This document shows, in pieces, positions 11,501-22,291 of a stretch of 64,000 nucleotides of DNA. The position numbers and the translations under genes were made by a program. Numbering within the stretch: position 1 is the first letter of the stretch; the number at the start of each line of letters is the position of its first letter. Origin of the DNA: Bryopsis sp. KO-2023 (taxonomy: Eukaryota; Chlorophyta; Ulvophyceae; Bryopsidales; Bryopsidaceae); contig BSYQ01000011.1 of NCBI GenBank assembly GCA_030272585.1, positions 620,001 to 684,000 on the forward strand, given 5' to 3'. Under the pieces are notes generated by a model, which had not been told where the DNA came from, did not search any database, and saw only the letters and a program-made list of their open reading frames with translations.

Positions 11501-14500
11501 TGAGCCACATCCAATCCATTGTCCAGCCAATTTTGTGCCTCCTTCGGCCTGCCCATCACTTCCAATATTTCCGCTTTCATCACAAACGTCGAAACGAAAT
11601 CCCCCTTTATCCACCACGGAACTGTGGTCAGACCAATCGAAACCTCGTTTTGGGGAAAAGATTGCCCATGGTAGCCATTGCATTTACTGATCGCCCCTCC
11701 AATACGGTCTAATGCCTTGATACACCGGCCCTTGGTGAAATCACTTCTACAAGCCACCATGCACAGATATAATCTAGCCTGAAATCCTCCAGCATCGTTG
11801 TATTTTTCCAGTTCAGCACCCATGTCGCAATAAGCACCCAGCCAACCATCGACTCCAGAATCCTTATCGGCACCCCTCCGGATGTCCCCCAAGATTGCGC
11901 ACAAAGAGCCAGGCTTCCCATCTTTCCCCAGCGTTTTGATATCAAGCAACCCTTCAGTGTGTCCCAACCAGTGGCAGTCGGCAATGTGAGTAAGGTTTTT
12001 CTCCACCCTTTCATTCAGATATTCGAACCTCCCAGAATCGATCAGCTTTGACAAAATCGATCGGAACTCAGAGGCCAGCATCACGAAGCCTCGGGCGTCA
12101 GCCAGCCACAGGGCGTGCGTTAGAGTTTCACCAGCAAATATGGGGTCAAAAAGTTTGTCCGCCGGGCTCAGATTCGACAGTAGCATCAGAATAGCATGCG
12201 CACCCTGCCTGAGCCTCGATAAGGACCGATTCCACCACAACCGTGCCATTTCGGTGTCTGACTTCTCATTCCCGGCATGGCAAGCCTCGATGAGACCAAA
12301 AGCCAAGTACCCACACCCCAAAGCTTCCATCGAATCCGATCGATCCTGGCCGGCGAGGTCCCCAATTTGCTCAGACACCTTTTTTAGAACATCATCGACA
12401 CAATCTTCCGATTTCGACATTGGCTGCGTCAATCTGGCTGCAACTGCCTCGAGAATTTGGACCCTAGCCAGGTGTGCCAAAAATTGCGATGAGCCCAAGT
12501 CGGATTTAAGCAACTTCACTGCCCGAGCTAGTGCCTTTCGTACAAAGACACAATGCTCTGCTCGAATTCTACCCAACGCATCGATTTCCAACCATGCGAT
12601 TCGACAAATCTCCCTCAAGTGGTCCTTCCATGTGGATCTCTCCAAAGCTTGGTCCGTGAGCGTTTGCACTGAAACCAGGTTCGAGCAAGACACCATCAAT
12701 TCAGCGTAGTAGCCCACAATGGAACCATAATCCGCAGGTGAATACCCCGAATTATGGATCAAATCCAGCACCATTTCGCCAAGGCAGTGCAACTCTGCAT
12801 CTGGGTCCAGCCCCCCATAGCAAACCAACTTGTCTTTCGCATGCCAGCAACAGTAAAGTATGTTCTTGGAGGCGGTGGATTCTTTGCTGGTTCGACTCAA
12901 CGATTTCGAAAGCACCAGGCCTGCTCCCAGGAAGGCATGTGCAGCCTCTCGATGGCGATTTTCATCGTTCAAGTCCTTGCCTAATTGAACGATTCTCCAC
13001 CCCAGGTTTGGGAAATCCGACGAAATGTCAGGGCCCCGCGTCAATATTTGCAAAAGTCTCCGAAATTCACCCATGCTGCATGCAGATTTTGGACAGTCCT
13101 TTGAGAATCGAGCCTCGATCCTGTAGCATCCCACCAGTGCTCGAACGAGCCGGACCTTGTGGGTGTTCAGTAATTCATCGACAGGTCCTTCCACAGTTTT
13201 CATCTCCAATAATTGCCAGATCGTCTGCAGACCATCACACATTGTTTTGATAAGGCTTTTCCCATAGCTGTCCAGTTTTTTCAGCAGGTCCAGCCAGCTC
13301 GAATTCTGAAGAATGAACTCGGCCGCCATTCCCAGGCATTCCAAACCCCGTATCACATCCGAGACTGCCTCCTGATCTTCAAAGCTGCCCTCTCTATTCA
13401 TCATTTTTTTCAATCGAGCAACTGCATTCCGGCAAGCCCTACCCCAGTCCAGGTTGAATTGCGCGGTGTTGGGCAATCCCATGATCTCAACAGCCCCCAC
13501 ATGGAAGCTGCTCTCTTCAGGCACCGACCAGTTGCACCCTTTCAAGCGTTTCATGAAATCCATAGCTGGGGTGTTGCATTTTTGCTCGACAGATTTCCTC
13601 AAAATTTGCCAACTCAAGCTTTCCAGAACCTTCTGCACAACAGGTTGGTCACATTCTTCGATATTCAACAGGATGTGACCACCGATCCTCCCCAGCCATT
13701 TGAAGGGGATTCTTTGGATCACGATCGTTACGTGACGTAACCCGTTACGCGTCACCCTGTTACATACTCTCAAGTGGAGCGTTACCAGCGCAGCGAGGTC
13801 CCCCTCTGTCAAGCAGCACTCATCGTCCTTGGCCCATCCAGTCAAAGCAGAAGCGAGTTGAGACTCGACGCGTGACATGAGGTCGTTGCTTTTTTCGTCG
13901 TCGAGCAGCGCCGCCCAGTGTCGAAGTCCCTCTATCGAGCTGCGTAACGCCAAGATTTTCCCGACTTGCTTGGTTTTCGCAAGAGAATTAATAAGCACAG
14001 TAACGACGCCAAATACCAGCTCAACGGTCGGCTCCTCCACGGTATCAGAGACCGGCTTGGACAACCAAGGCCTCGAATCAACGCCGTTTAGAGCCGCGAC
14101 CAATTGGTTGAACAAGTCCCACGCTCGTTCGGTGACCCCCTTGGCGTCGCTCAAATTATTCAAACGCCACAGGATCCGGAATTTTCTGTGGTACAGCCGC
14201 AGCGCCACCTTTTCGTCGTGACTGGTACCCGACGACCGATATTGCATCGACTCGACGTCCCACAGGCCAATCAGCACCACTTCCGCATCCTTCTCGCGTT
14301 TCCCCTCCTTGGCGCTGCTGAATTTTTCCTCCATCCCTGAGCATAGTTGAGAGATGCAAGCGCGATACTTCCTCGTCTGGCGGCCTACCACGGGCCCGTT
14401 CGTTTTGTTAAGGCACTCGACGATTTCCTCCACCGCTCTTTCCACCGCCGAGCCCCATTCCGCCTCGAGCAAAACCGAAGCCAGGGTGGTGAGGCGCTGT

Positions 14501-14595
14501 ATATCGGCATCTTTCATTTTTTTTCTAGGAGACCCTTCTAGGTGGAGAGAGTGCACCACCGCCCACAGCGGTTTGGATCCTTGATGGGGTTGCAC
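8519..14595 (-). CDS. ESP1: Separase (peptidase C50)
   Basis: Separase cleaves the cohesin kleisin at anaphase onset. Three large exons are read on minus: 14595 to about 11268, about 11109 to 9601, and about 9460 to 8519. Together they give roughly 1,900 residues, in the range of other separases. The N-terminal 1,600 residues are helical and TPR-like without clear motifs. The C-terminal protease domain is unmistakable. LPWENCPSL and STFYVLDPDGDLP come first, then MYIYFGHGLGERFI with the catalytic His, then AALIMGCNSGTLW with the catalytic Cys, then GGCPAVIGNLWTVTD. Both catalytic residues are present, so the enzyme looks active. The start could be 14595 or the in-frame Met at about 14517. The gene is divergent from eIF3g, 221 bp apart at most. 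Confidence 0.93.
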
Positions 14596-14816
14596 AGAAA
14601 GTGGCGAGCGTCATTTTTCTGTCCGTCAGTCTCTGCCCAATGTGCCAGCAACTCTGGAGAAACAGAGTGAGAAATTCATCACTTCCATTAAAGCACCGGA
14701 ATTCAAATTCAAAAAAGACGGTCCAGTCAGACGGGTGGGTCGTGCGAAGCGTGGCGGAAGCCCCTCCTGTATCTTTCTTTGCGTCCAGCGACCCTCTTTC
14801 GACAGTGAGAAGCAGA
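14596..14816. promoter_or_regulatory. Short divergent intergenic region, separase / eIF3g
   Basis: The start codons of separase (minus) and eIF3g (plus) are about 221 bp apart. Both promoters and 5' UTRs must fit here. This is an inference from spacing; I identified no specific element. Confidence 0.5.
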
Positions 14817-16857
14817 ATGGCGCGACCAAGGTGGGGAGATGAAGAAGACGATGAGGATGCCCTGCCACCCAGGCAAGAGAGTGGCCTCGACGAGAATGGC
14901 GTCAAGACGATCACCGAATACTATCGCGACCAGAAGGGCCGAGCGATGAAACGCACAACCAAAGTGAAGGTTGCTGCAATCAAGCAGAAGGTCTACAAGG
15001 TGCGCAGGGAAATCCCTGGAATCCTGCCAACTTGTCATCCTTCTGTGGTATTTTTGATGCGAGCGTGTCGGCTGGCGTTGATGGCCCCCCAGTGGCTTGG
15101 GGTTGTTTATAGCGGGTTCGTGTGTGTGGAAGGTGTCTGAGCAACGACGGAACTGGCCGAAATTTGGCGCGTCTACCACTAGTGGGAATGAGGGGGTGAC
15201 TGGACGGTCCCCTGAAGAGATTCCTTTCGAGAATACAAGAGCAGCCGGCAAGAGTCACCAAGAAAAGAAGGTGGAGGATCTGCAAGCAGCTCTTATGGGT
15301 GGTGACAACCAGAAGATTGTGGGAAGGTGAGGAAATAGTTGTTATAAAAAAAAATCACTGCATTGAGTGGGGCTCAAAACCTCCTCGTGCTCGATTCAAG
15401 TGCAACATAACCCCTCCAAGAAACTCCTGAGATGTGCCCTTCTCTGAAGCGCACATCTTAAGGGTTAAGGTTTTTTTTTACTTTTTTACTGTTTTTTACA
15501 GCAGAAGAATTATTATTATTGTTATTCTTTTGAATTAGAATTGGAGGCACCCATGGATGTTTGCGTTTATTTATGTTTTGAGTTTGAAGGCTGCAAAAGC
15601 AATGCTCTTCCTCTCTCTCTCTTTTTTTATCTCTTTTTTACTTTCTCAATGGTCAAAACCAATCATTTTCGATGCTGGATAGCTCACCTCAAGGTTTTTC
15701 GTCACACCACGGAAGATTGCTCTATGTGGCAGTATGAAAAAGCTGAATTTTTATTTTATTATTTTTTTTTGCAGTCTCAAGGATCTCCTTTATCAGAAGA
15801 AGAAGGAGAGAGAATTGAAGAGGGCTCGAGGGGAGCTTGCGGAGGCTGAAAAGCCACCTGATGAAGACGCCCCTGCCGCTCCAAGACCGGGAGCGTAAGC
15901 AATAATATAATTATCCAGTTTGTCGAATATCCCTGCATTTTCACATTTTATTTTTTTTTGGACGAGAAATGTTCGACTTTTTGCTCAGGGCAGCTCAGTC
16001 ATAGAAAAACAACTGAAATATTGCGAGAAATATTCCATCCGTTTGTTCGCTGAATTTTCGTTGTGTGTGAATGTAGTTATGTTCCACCAAGCATGCGAAA
16101 CCGACCACCTGGCAGCGCTGCTCCAGAGCCCGTTCGCCGAAACAGCGAGAATTCAGTCAGAGTTACAAACTTGGCTGAAGAAGTCACTGAGGACGATTTA
16201 CGGGTAATATTTTTGACCATATTCCTCTTTTTTCTTTCTTTCATTTTTCAATCCTGATGAAAGAAAAAAGCTGAGGGTGGAAGGAAAATCAAATGAGATA
16301 CCATTTTAATTCTTCCCCTTGACGAACAAACTTTGAATTTGAAATTTGCGTTTGTAATATGTGTTGTTGATTTTTGGGGGGTGGAGAGACTCGTCGAGCT
16401 TATGAGCAACGTTTTGTTGTGGCAGGATCTATTTTCGCCCTTTGGGCAAATTTCCAGAGTCTTTTTGGCCCTGGACAGAGAGAGCCAAAGAAGCCGTGGA
16501 TTTGCATTCATCAACTACGTCAGGAGGTTCGGACTTTGTTTCAAATTCACCATTTAATTTCTCTGCTCTTGAATTTTTTTGACCTCAGGTTGAAACGCTG
16601 GTGGATTTTTTTTGTTGTTTTCTTTCTCACTGAAAACCTGGGCTGATCAGTTTGGAAGAATTATGAATGCAAGATTTGACTTCCCAATGGCATAAAAAGA
16701 AAAGCCAAGCAGAGAATTGTGTTGAGAAAACGAATGTTTCTCATGATTTTTCAGGGAAGATGGAGCAAGAGCAATCAAGGCTTTGGATGGCCATGGTTAT
16801 GCCAATCTCATTCTTCATTGCGAATGGGCTGCACCCAGAGCTCCCAAGCCAACCTAA
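14817..16857 (+). CDS. EIF3G: Translation initiation factor eIF3 subunit G
   Basis: eIF3g is an RNA-binding subunit of the eIF3 complex that acts in scanning and reinitiation. Exons: 14817-14999, 15133-15326, 15775-15894, 16077-16203, 16426-16526 and 16755-16857, all with GT-AG borders and matching phases. The N-terminus ([18 protein letters not shown], then [12 protein letters not shown]) is the family signature. The C-terminus is an [19 protein letters not shown] (RNP2), [27 protein letters not shown] (RNP1), [16 protein letters not shown] and a short CEWAAPRAP tail. YVPPSMR precedes the RRM as in other eIF3g proteins. The central CCHC zinc knuckle found in many orthologues is not visible in the exons I can join. 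It may be lost, or sit in a small exon inside the intron 15327-15774. Confidence 0.92.
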
Positions 16858-17670
16858 ATTCTATCAATTGCATGGGTGCCGCTTTTGTGCTCTCCAATAT
16901 TCGGGCGGTGGTTTGGCTGTGGGGGGATTTGTGTACGTTGGCATGTTTTAGCACGGTTGTAGGGATCCGTTCAGAAATTTTCAGAAAACTTTTGCCTCTG
17001 GTGAATATACTTTGCTCGAAAATAGTTTCGGCAGGGGTTCCTCTCACAACTGATTTGCCACATGCAAACGTCGTACTTGCCCCCCCCTTTTCTTTCTGGA
17101 AAAATCCATCTTGTTAGCACCATCCCCTAAGACAGTCGAGAAAATAAAATTGGATGAAACTTCATCACTTCTTGTGTCGACCACTATATTTTTTCTTCAG
17201 TTTTGCGTGCTCAAAAGTGGCCCTAAATTTGACTTTTGATAAAACTCTGAAACTTGTCAGAAATCTGTTCACAAGACAGAGTCCCTTTCTCTTCTGCCAG
17301 TTCATCCTAAGCATTCCCCTCTGCATCAGTACCCCCATCACAGGATGAGTGATCTTGGACTTACTAATCAACAAAAACAGTCCAAACCATTCTAATGGGT
17401 TTTACACTATTTTGCCCCAAAAGTTTGCCAACTCATTTCGGTAGTTGTTGTGCAGTTTGTACAGTTAAGGCTCTTGGTTGTGGTATTTGAAGGGGCTTTA
17501 CTTAGAACAGGGGGCGTACCTTTTACTGTACAAAATGTGAATTCAACACTTACAATTTTTGCAGGGGTCGTAACGGGCAGAAAGGCCCACGATGGCCCAA
17601 AAAGAAAACACACTGATGTCGGCCCTTTTAAACCTTGTTTCCAGTATGTCCAAACTAATCTGTACATATT
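16858..17670. other. Intergenic, 3' flanks of two convergent genes
   Basis: The stretch lies between the stop of eIF3g and the stop of the minus-strand secreted protein. No coding frame here looks convincing. It probably holds both 3' UTRs. Confidence 0.4.
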
Positions 17671-18502
17671 TCATCCACCTCCCAACAAGTCAGGGGATGC
17701 AGGAACACCTGTGGCGATCGAAGATCCCGCCGCAGGATCTGTGGCCAGCATATCGGTAGGAGCCTCAGGCAAGCCCCCATCCGCCCCAGGACTTCCTAGC
17801 GGAGCTAAAGGTGTCAATATACTCCCATCATCTCCCGCAATATCTGACCCATCGTCATCGTCTGGAACGACAGTATCTGGAGGACTCAAGGGTGGGGCGA
17901 TTGGGGCAATGACTCCAGGCAAAGGGGCGATGATGCTTGGGGCTTCAACGAACCCAAAGTTCGTCGTGGCTGGGAAGCCCGACGTCGGGAGCTGACCGAA
18001 TCCAATAGTGGGTGAAGGAAGTCTTACTGGGGAAGATCGCCGCCACGCCCGCGTAATTGTGCGCTTCAATCCCCAAAACTTCAATTGCCGAGTGTTCACA
18101 TATTCTGTGGAACACAAAAAACACAGAGCCGGGTTAGAAGTGCCCACTCACTGCCACAACCCAGGTACACCTTGTCTGAAAATTGTGATGTGCACGTCAC
18201 AAGTCTGTACGTGTACCTCTGCACGCCGGCGCGCAGAGTGCTGAGTCTGCTTGGGAGCTCAAACAGACTCAAATATTTCAAAGACCGAATCACATTCAGG
18301 TAGTTGGACGGTGTGTACAGACATGTCTGATATTTGAACAGTAGGCAGGAGGCATCCTCGAGTTTGCTGTCTATTCAAGCCACGCGAAATGACGTTTGTC
18401 TCCAAAGGGAAATAATATCTTACCTGGCGGGGAGGTCGAGGCTTGGGTTGTGCAGAATATTAGGGACGCAAGGAGAAAACCAGCCGCCAGAATTCGCTCC
18501 AT
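17671..18502 (-). CDS. Small secreted Pro/Gly/Asp-rich protein
   Basis: Two exons: 18502-18424 and 18104-17671, joined in phase 1. Exon 1 encodes a textbook signal peptide (MERILAAGFLLASLIFCTTQ, then AS). The mature part is about 145 residues: a basic stretch (LKRTITRAWRRSSPVRLP), then low-complexity sequence rich in Pro, Ala, Gly and Asp with a VPDDDDGSD cluster and a GGG end. There are no cysteines in the mature part and no known domain. It resembles in size and exon layout the plus-strand gene at 18660, with a signal-peptide exon followed by one long low-complexity exon. A wall or extracellular-matrix role is possible but only inferred. Confidence 0.65.
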
Positions 18503-18659
18503 GGCCGCACTTTTCCTCAGAAAACCTTTGTCGCAACACAAATGACCACACGAGGGTGCCACAACACGTGGCCCCTCACCACGATGTGACTGGTCGCTAT
18601 CTGGAATCAAACTTGGTGGAAAGAAATCGTTGCGCGGGTTCCTTTGCAGTTCGAGGTCG
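18503..18659. promoter_or_regulatory. 157-bp shared promoter region of two secreted-protein genes
   Basis: The two start codons, on opposite strands, are 157 bp apart. A bidirectional promoter is the simplest reading. No TATA-like or other element is clear. Confidence 0.5.
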
Positions 18660-19375
18660 ATGGAGAACAAAGCAAACTTTGCGGCAGTCCTGCGCCTCGC
18701 CACAATTGTGGCAATCCTCAATATTGCACATGCTGTCCGTGAGATCCATGGTACTTTGGCTTTTGTTTGCCGACTTAGGACATTCGTAATGTGTCTGGGA
18801 GTGAAGGGCAGGACCCCACTTTGCGCTGATTAAAAAATGGTCTGTCTTTGCCAGGGGATGAACCATTGAGGCACCATGGCAGGGATCTGAAAATCGTGGG
18901 GGCGGTGGGTGCTCTGGCGGGGCAGCTTCTTTCGGGGTTCGTACGACCAACTATTGCTCTTCCCACCACCACTTCAGCTGGGGTAATATCCCCATCCCTG
19001 GTGCAACTCCAAGCAGCCCCTAGTTTTTTCACCTCCGGTTTCACGCCCACCGTCACTCTCCAAGCTCCCAGGTTTCCAACATTTGTCAGTCCCAATTTCA
19101 TCTCTCCAGCTGCTGTCCAGCTTCAGATTCCAACCTTTGGAACGACTGGTTTTTCGCCAATCCTTCAGTATCCACGTTTCGGTGTTTCAAACGGTGTCCA
19201 GCTGCAGGCACCCAGATTTGTGGGAGCCTCTGGGCCAATACAAGTGAGCAGCCGGAATGTTTTTATTCCAAGGAGGGTTGTTTTTGATCCTCTGCCTTCT
19301 ATTCCTGCACCGATTCCTTTGCCTAGGCAAGTTAGGGGGAGGGGGACGGTGGTGGTGGCTCCAATTAGGGGATGA
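18660..19375 (+). CDS. Small secreted Pro/Val/Phe-rich repetitive protein
   Basis: Exon 1 (18660-18738) encodes a signal peptide (LRLATIVAILNIAHAVR). Exon 2 (18855-19375) restores the frame after a GTGAGA...CCAG intron. The mature protein is about 175 residues with loose repeats built on VQLQAP.F, TLQAPRFP and LQYPRFG, and SP/TP-rich linkers. It ends in a basic RGRGTVVVAPIRG tail. No cysteine or catalytic motif is seen. The repeats suggest a structural extracellular protein. It is paired head to head with the minus-strand secreted protein at 17671-18502. Confidence 0.65.
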
Positions 19376-20106
19376 TTGAACAGCTTGAAAAAACGAGTGA
19401 TGAAAAGACTGGCATGACTTAGATTTTGATTCATTTGAAAAGTGCAGAGCCGGTTCATGAGGTTCCTGCAATTCGATTTTTTTGATTTGCTTTTTTTTGT
19501 CTGATTTGTTAACAGATTTGTTTCAGCGACACGCTTCATATATTTGTAAAATATCATGTTCGCTTTACACTCTTTTTGTTCCAGGTTTTAATTTCAACAT
19601 ATGAAAGAGCACTGAGAGGAAGGTTTCACCAAATCCACAAAATCTTTTTTTTCTTGCTTGAGCTTGTATTTCCCAAATAAAAAAAGCAACATTCCAGATG
19701 TTCAGTAGTTTCCAGCCACATCGAGCCCATTTCCAACCATCCAACCAATTCTATGACTCAAAAGGATGGAGTGCTGTCTTTTCCCCATTCCTTTCCTTGA
19801 TGTTTATCACTCATTGAAAGAACTTTTTCATTGGCAACTTCGAAGTTGCTGGGAATTCCCAGCACCTCCGATCTCATAAAAATGCCTTGTACTTTTTCAC
19901 ACATTGTGCTTTTTTCAAAATTTGAAAAATCTTTATCCACCAGTTTGAAATAAAACAAAAACATAATTGTGCCGCCAAAGTTGGGCACTGGTCAATTGCT
20001 TGCGCGAAAATGCCCCCCCAATCGGAACATGCATGCATGCAGGGCCGCCACTCACGAACTCCAATGCTTTGACAGTCCGTGCCATTGCAGCTGGGATCGT
20101 CGAGCA
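19376..20106. other. Intergenic stretch
   Basis: AT-rich sequence with AATAAA at 19677 and no frame with coding character. It probably contains the 3' UTR of the upstream secreted-protein gene. Confidence 0.35.
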
Positions 20107-20213
20107 TTTGCTCTTTGCTCTTTGCTCTTTGCTCTTTGCTCTTTGCTCTTTGCTCTTTGCTCTTTGCTCTTTGCTCTTTGCTCTTTGCTCTTTGCTCTTT
20201 CCTCTTTCCTCCA
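20107..20213. repeat. 7-bp tandem repeat (GCTCTTT)n
   Basis: About 13 perfect head-to-tail copies of GCTCTTT (unit read from the + strand) run to about 20200, followed by two variant CTCTTTC units. On minus this reads as long AGCAAAG-type frames, so open frames there are artefacts of a 7-mer repeat, which cycles through all three frames. Confidence 0.95.
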
Positions 20214-21750
20214 ATCTGACGACGATTGTGGGGCCAATTACGAGGTCCTTGAACTGCTGCAAGTAAATAGCCGAAAACCTCCTCTGATTCGTTCGCTCAA
20301 CTGATCAGTTGCTCATGAGCCAGGCGGTCGTAGACACAGCCTTGGTTTTCCTGACAGCTTGTTTGCACCGAGTACTTCACTTCCACAGGAAGCTCTAATC
20401 CAGTCGAGGCAAGGCAGCCCCTCCGTTGGCACGGGAACCAACATTCGTTCCTGCTTGTATATCTCGCAGACTTCGGTTGTAATTCCAACACGGCTAATTC
20501 GACAAAAATTCGTTCCTCCAGTTATAAGAGAAGAACCATACTTTTGACTTTTGTTACGGCTTTAATCTGCCCTTAGCAAGCAAGACGAAGTCGATCAACA
20601 CACACTGCGTGACGTCGACGCTGCCCCAAAGAGGAATGTTGCTCCTCTTCGTTTGTCGGTTAGTTCGCCGACAAACGAAAAAGGGACTTCAGAATTTGAC
20701 CGAGTTACCGTCCGTTAGCGGAGCAACAAAACTGAAAACAAATGCGCTTGCACCCGGAAATGCGAGTCCCAGCGCGTGTGCGTGACAGGCAAGCCGCATC
20801 ATGTGGGATCGAAATTCCACGGAAACAATGAAAACAAGCAGCACGTCTACCTTTTCACCAACATGACATGAGTAAGAGTTTCTCGAAAGGCACGGCAGAG
20901 GATCAAACACCACCTCTTAAGTCCGGCGATTTTTTTATTGTCGTGAGGCGGGAGCCCTGACAAGGTGGGACTGGGAAGCGGTCCACAGCTTACCCGGAAG
21001 CTCCGAAGTCATTAAGGGAGATTGACGAGGGACGCCCTTGCGCATTGTGTCTTAAATCATAGACACGGTGACAACAAAAAACGCGGGTCCTCCACATTCA
21101 AAATTTTCACTTCGATCAAAAACTTAAAATCCTTTTAATCCAAATCACTAATCGAATTAATCCATATCGCTAATCACACCAATCCAAATCATGTTGATCA
21201 TGAGTGCTTTCCCCACTTCAGCTCTGCAGAATTCAAACAAACAAACAAAATTGCAGAATTCCATCGCAACGCCTTGATTCAATCATTTTTCAGATTCCGT
21301 TTTCTGGGTCAGACTATTTTCGACCGCGTCCAGCACTTTAAAATCTTTATCACCATCGATGTTGCGCGTCCGACAGCAACACGGCCCATGTAACTTCGAA
21401 GTCAGAATTCTACATTTAGATAGATGGAAAACTGTTGACAAGCTTAAGTTTAATTTCAATTGGGTTCAGTTGGTCTCTGCAGGAAAGGGTGAGAAAGGAA
21501 AGATGAAGATAAGGTGGCAAGGTTTTGTGTGTTCAATAAATCTGTCATCTGTCACTTTTATGAACAGTGGTTTGAATCCTGTACAACCAACAATGTCCAG
21601 ACTTCTGCAGAAGCTCCAGCTGGGAGGGGCTCTGCCTGCAGGCTTGGAGAATTGCTTTTGTATTTTTCGGCATGACCTGTTTTGGGCCGCTGTGGCAGAC
21701 ACTCGATAGTTTCTCTAAAGAAAAAAAGCCAAAAAAATTGGTTTCCCATT
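20214..21750. other. Intergenic stretch with a hairpin
   Basis: No gene is supported. It contains a 12-bp perfect inverted repeat at 20648-20679. The right end from about 21.35 kb may carry distant 5' exons of copy B, but I cannot define them. Confidence 0.35.
20648..20679. repeat. 12-bp inverted repeat (hairpin)
   Basis: TTCGTTTGTCGG at 20648-20659 is repeated as its exact reverse complement at 20668-20679 with an 8-nt loop. There is no adjacent poly-T tract typical of a bacterial terminator. Function is unknown. Confidence 0.85.
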
Positions 21751-22291
21751 GAAACATGGACCTTCAGTTGCGACTTCGCTGTACCCCCCTCAAAAGTTTT
21801 CGCCAATCGAGTGTCCCAAGCCCAAGTCTTTTCGATGCACTGACTGATGGCCAGGAGTCCTGGCCCAGGACATATCATCCTTCTAGATTCGTCCCCAGTC
21901 CGTTTCGGTCCAGATTGCCGCATCGATTTCCCCTCCCTCTACCTCGATCCGTTCAACTTGAAGGTATGTGGGCCGGCTGTGCGTTTGCATGCTAAACTAC
22001 GACAGCAATTTCATTCTGTTGGTGTCGCACCCCCAAACAAACGTTGCGTTACGCAAGGGAATCGCCCATGGTGATGACCATTCCGTCTCCTTCTCACCAG
22101 GTGTAAACGACGCGCGATACTGGTTTTTCCGCGATCTAGATAGAAGTGCCGCCATGTTTTTGTTCGATCGCACCTCTTTCCAAAGCAACCAGCTTCGGGA
22201 TATGTATGGAAATGGTACGAATATCCACTCAAGTATGTATTTTGCTGTTGCGCGCGATCATATTTCACGATGAGCACCCATGCACGGTTAC
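21750..22291 (+). other. 5' block of copy B
   Basis: Plus-strand stretches here (RSAAMFLFDRTSF then LRDMYGNGTN near 22150-22220) align with the MYRNGA segment of copies A and C, and a donor-like GTATGT follows a coding-looking stretch at about 21963. I infer upstream exons of copy B. They are joined to the rest only if the ACAG at about 22297 is used as an acceptor. Confidence 0.3.

Noticed and set aside
15660-15745. Cys/His-containing stretch in the eIF3g intron as a candidate zinc-knuckle exon (CWIAHLK...HTTEDC)
   Set aside because: The spacing does not fit CxxC...H...C, and no clean acceptor and donor pair frames it.
19933-20304. Long frames with repeating FALCSLL or KEQRAKS units
   Set aside because: They are translations of the 7-bp GCTCTTT tandem repeat and are not genes.
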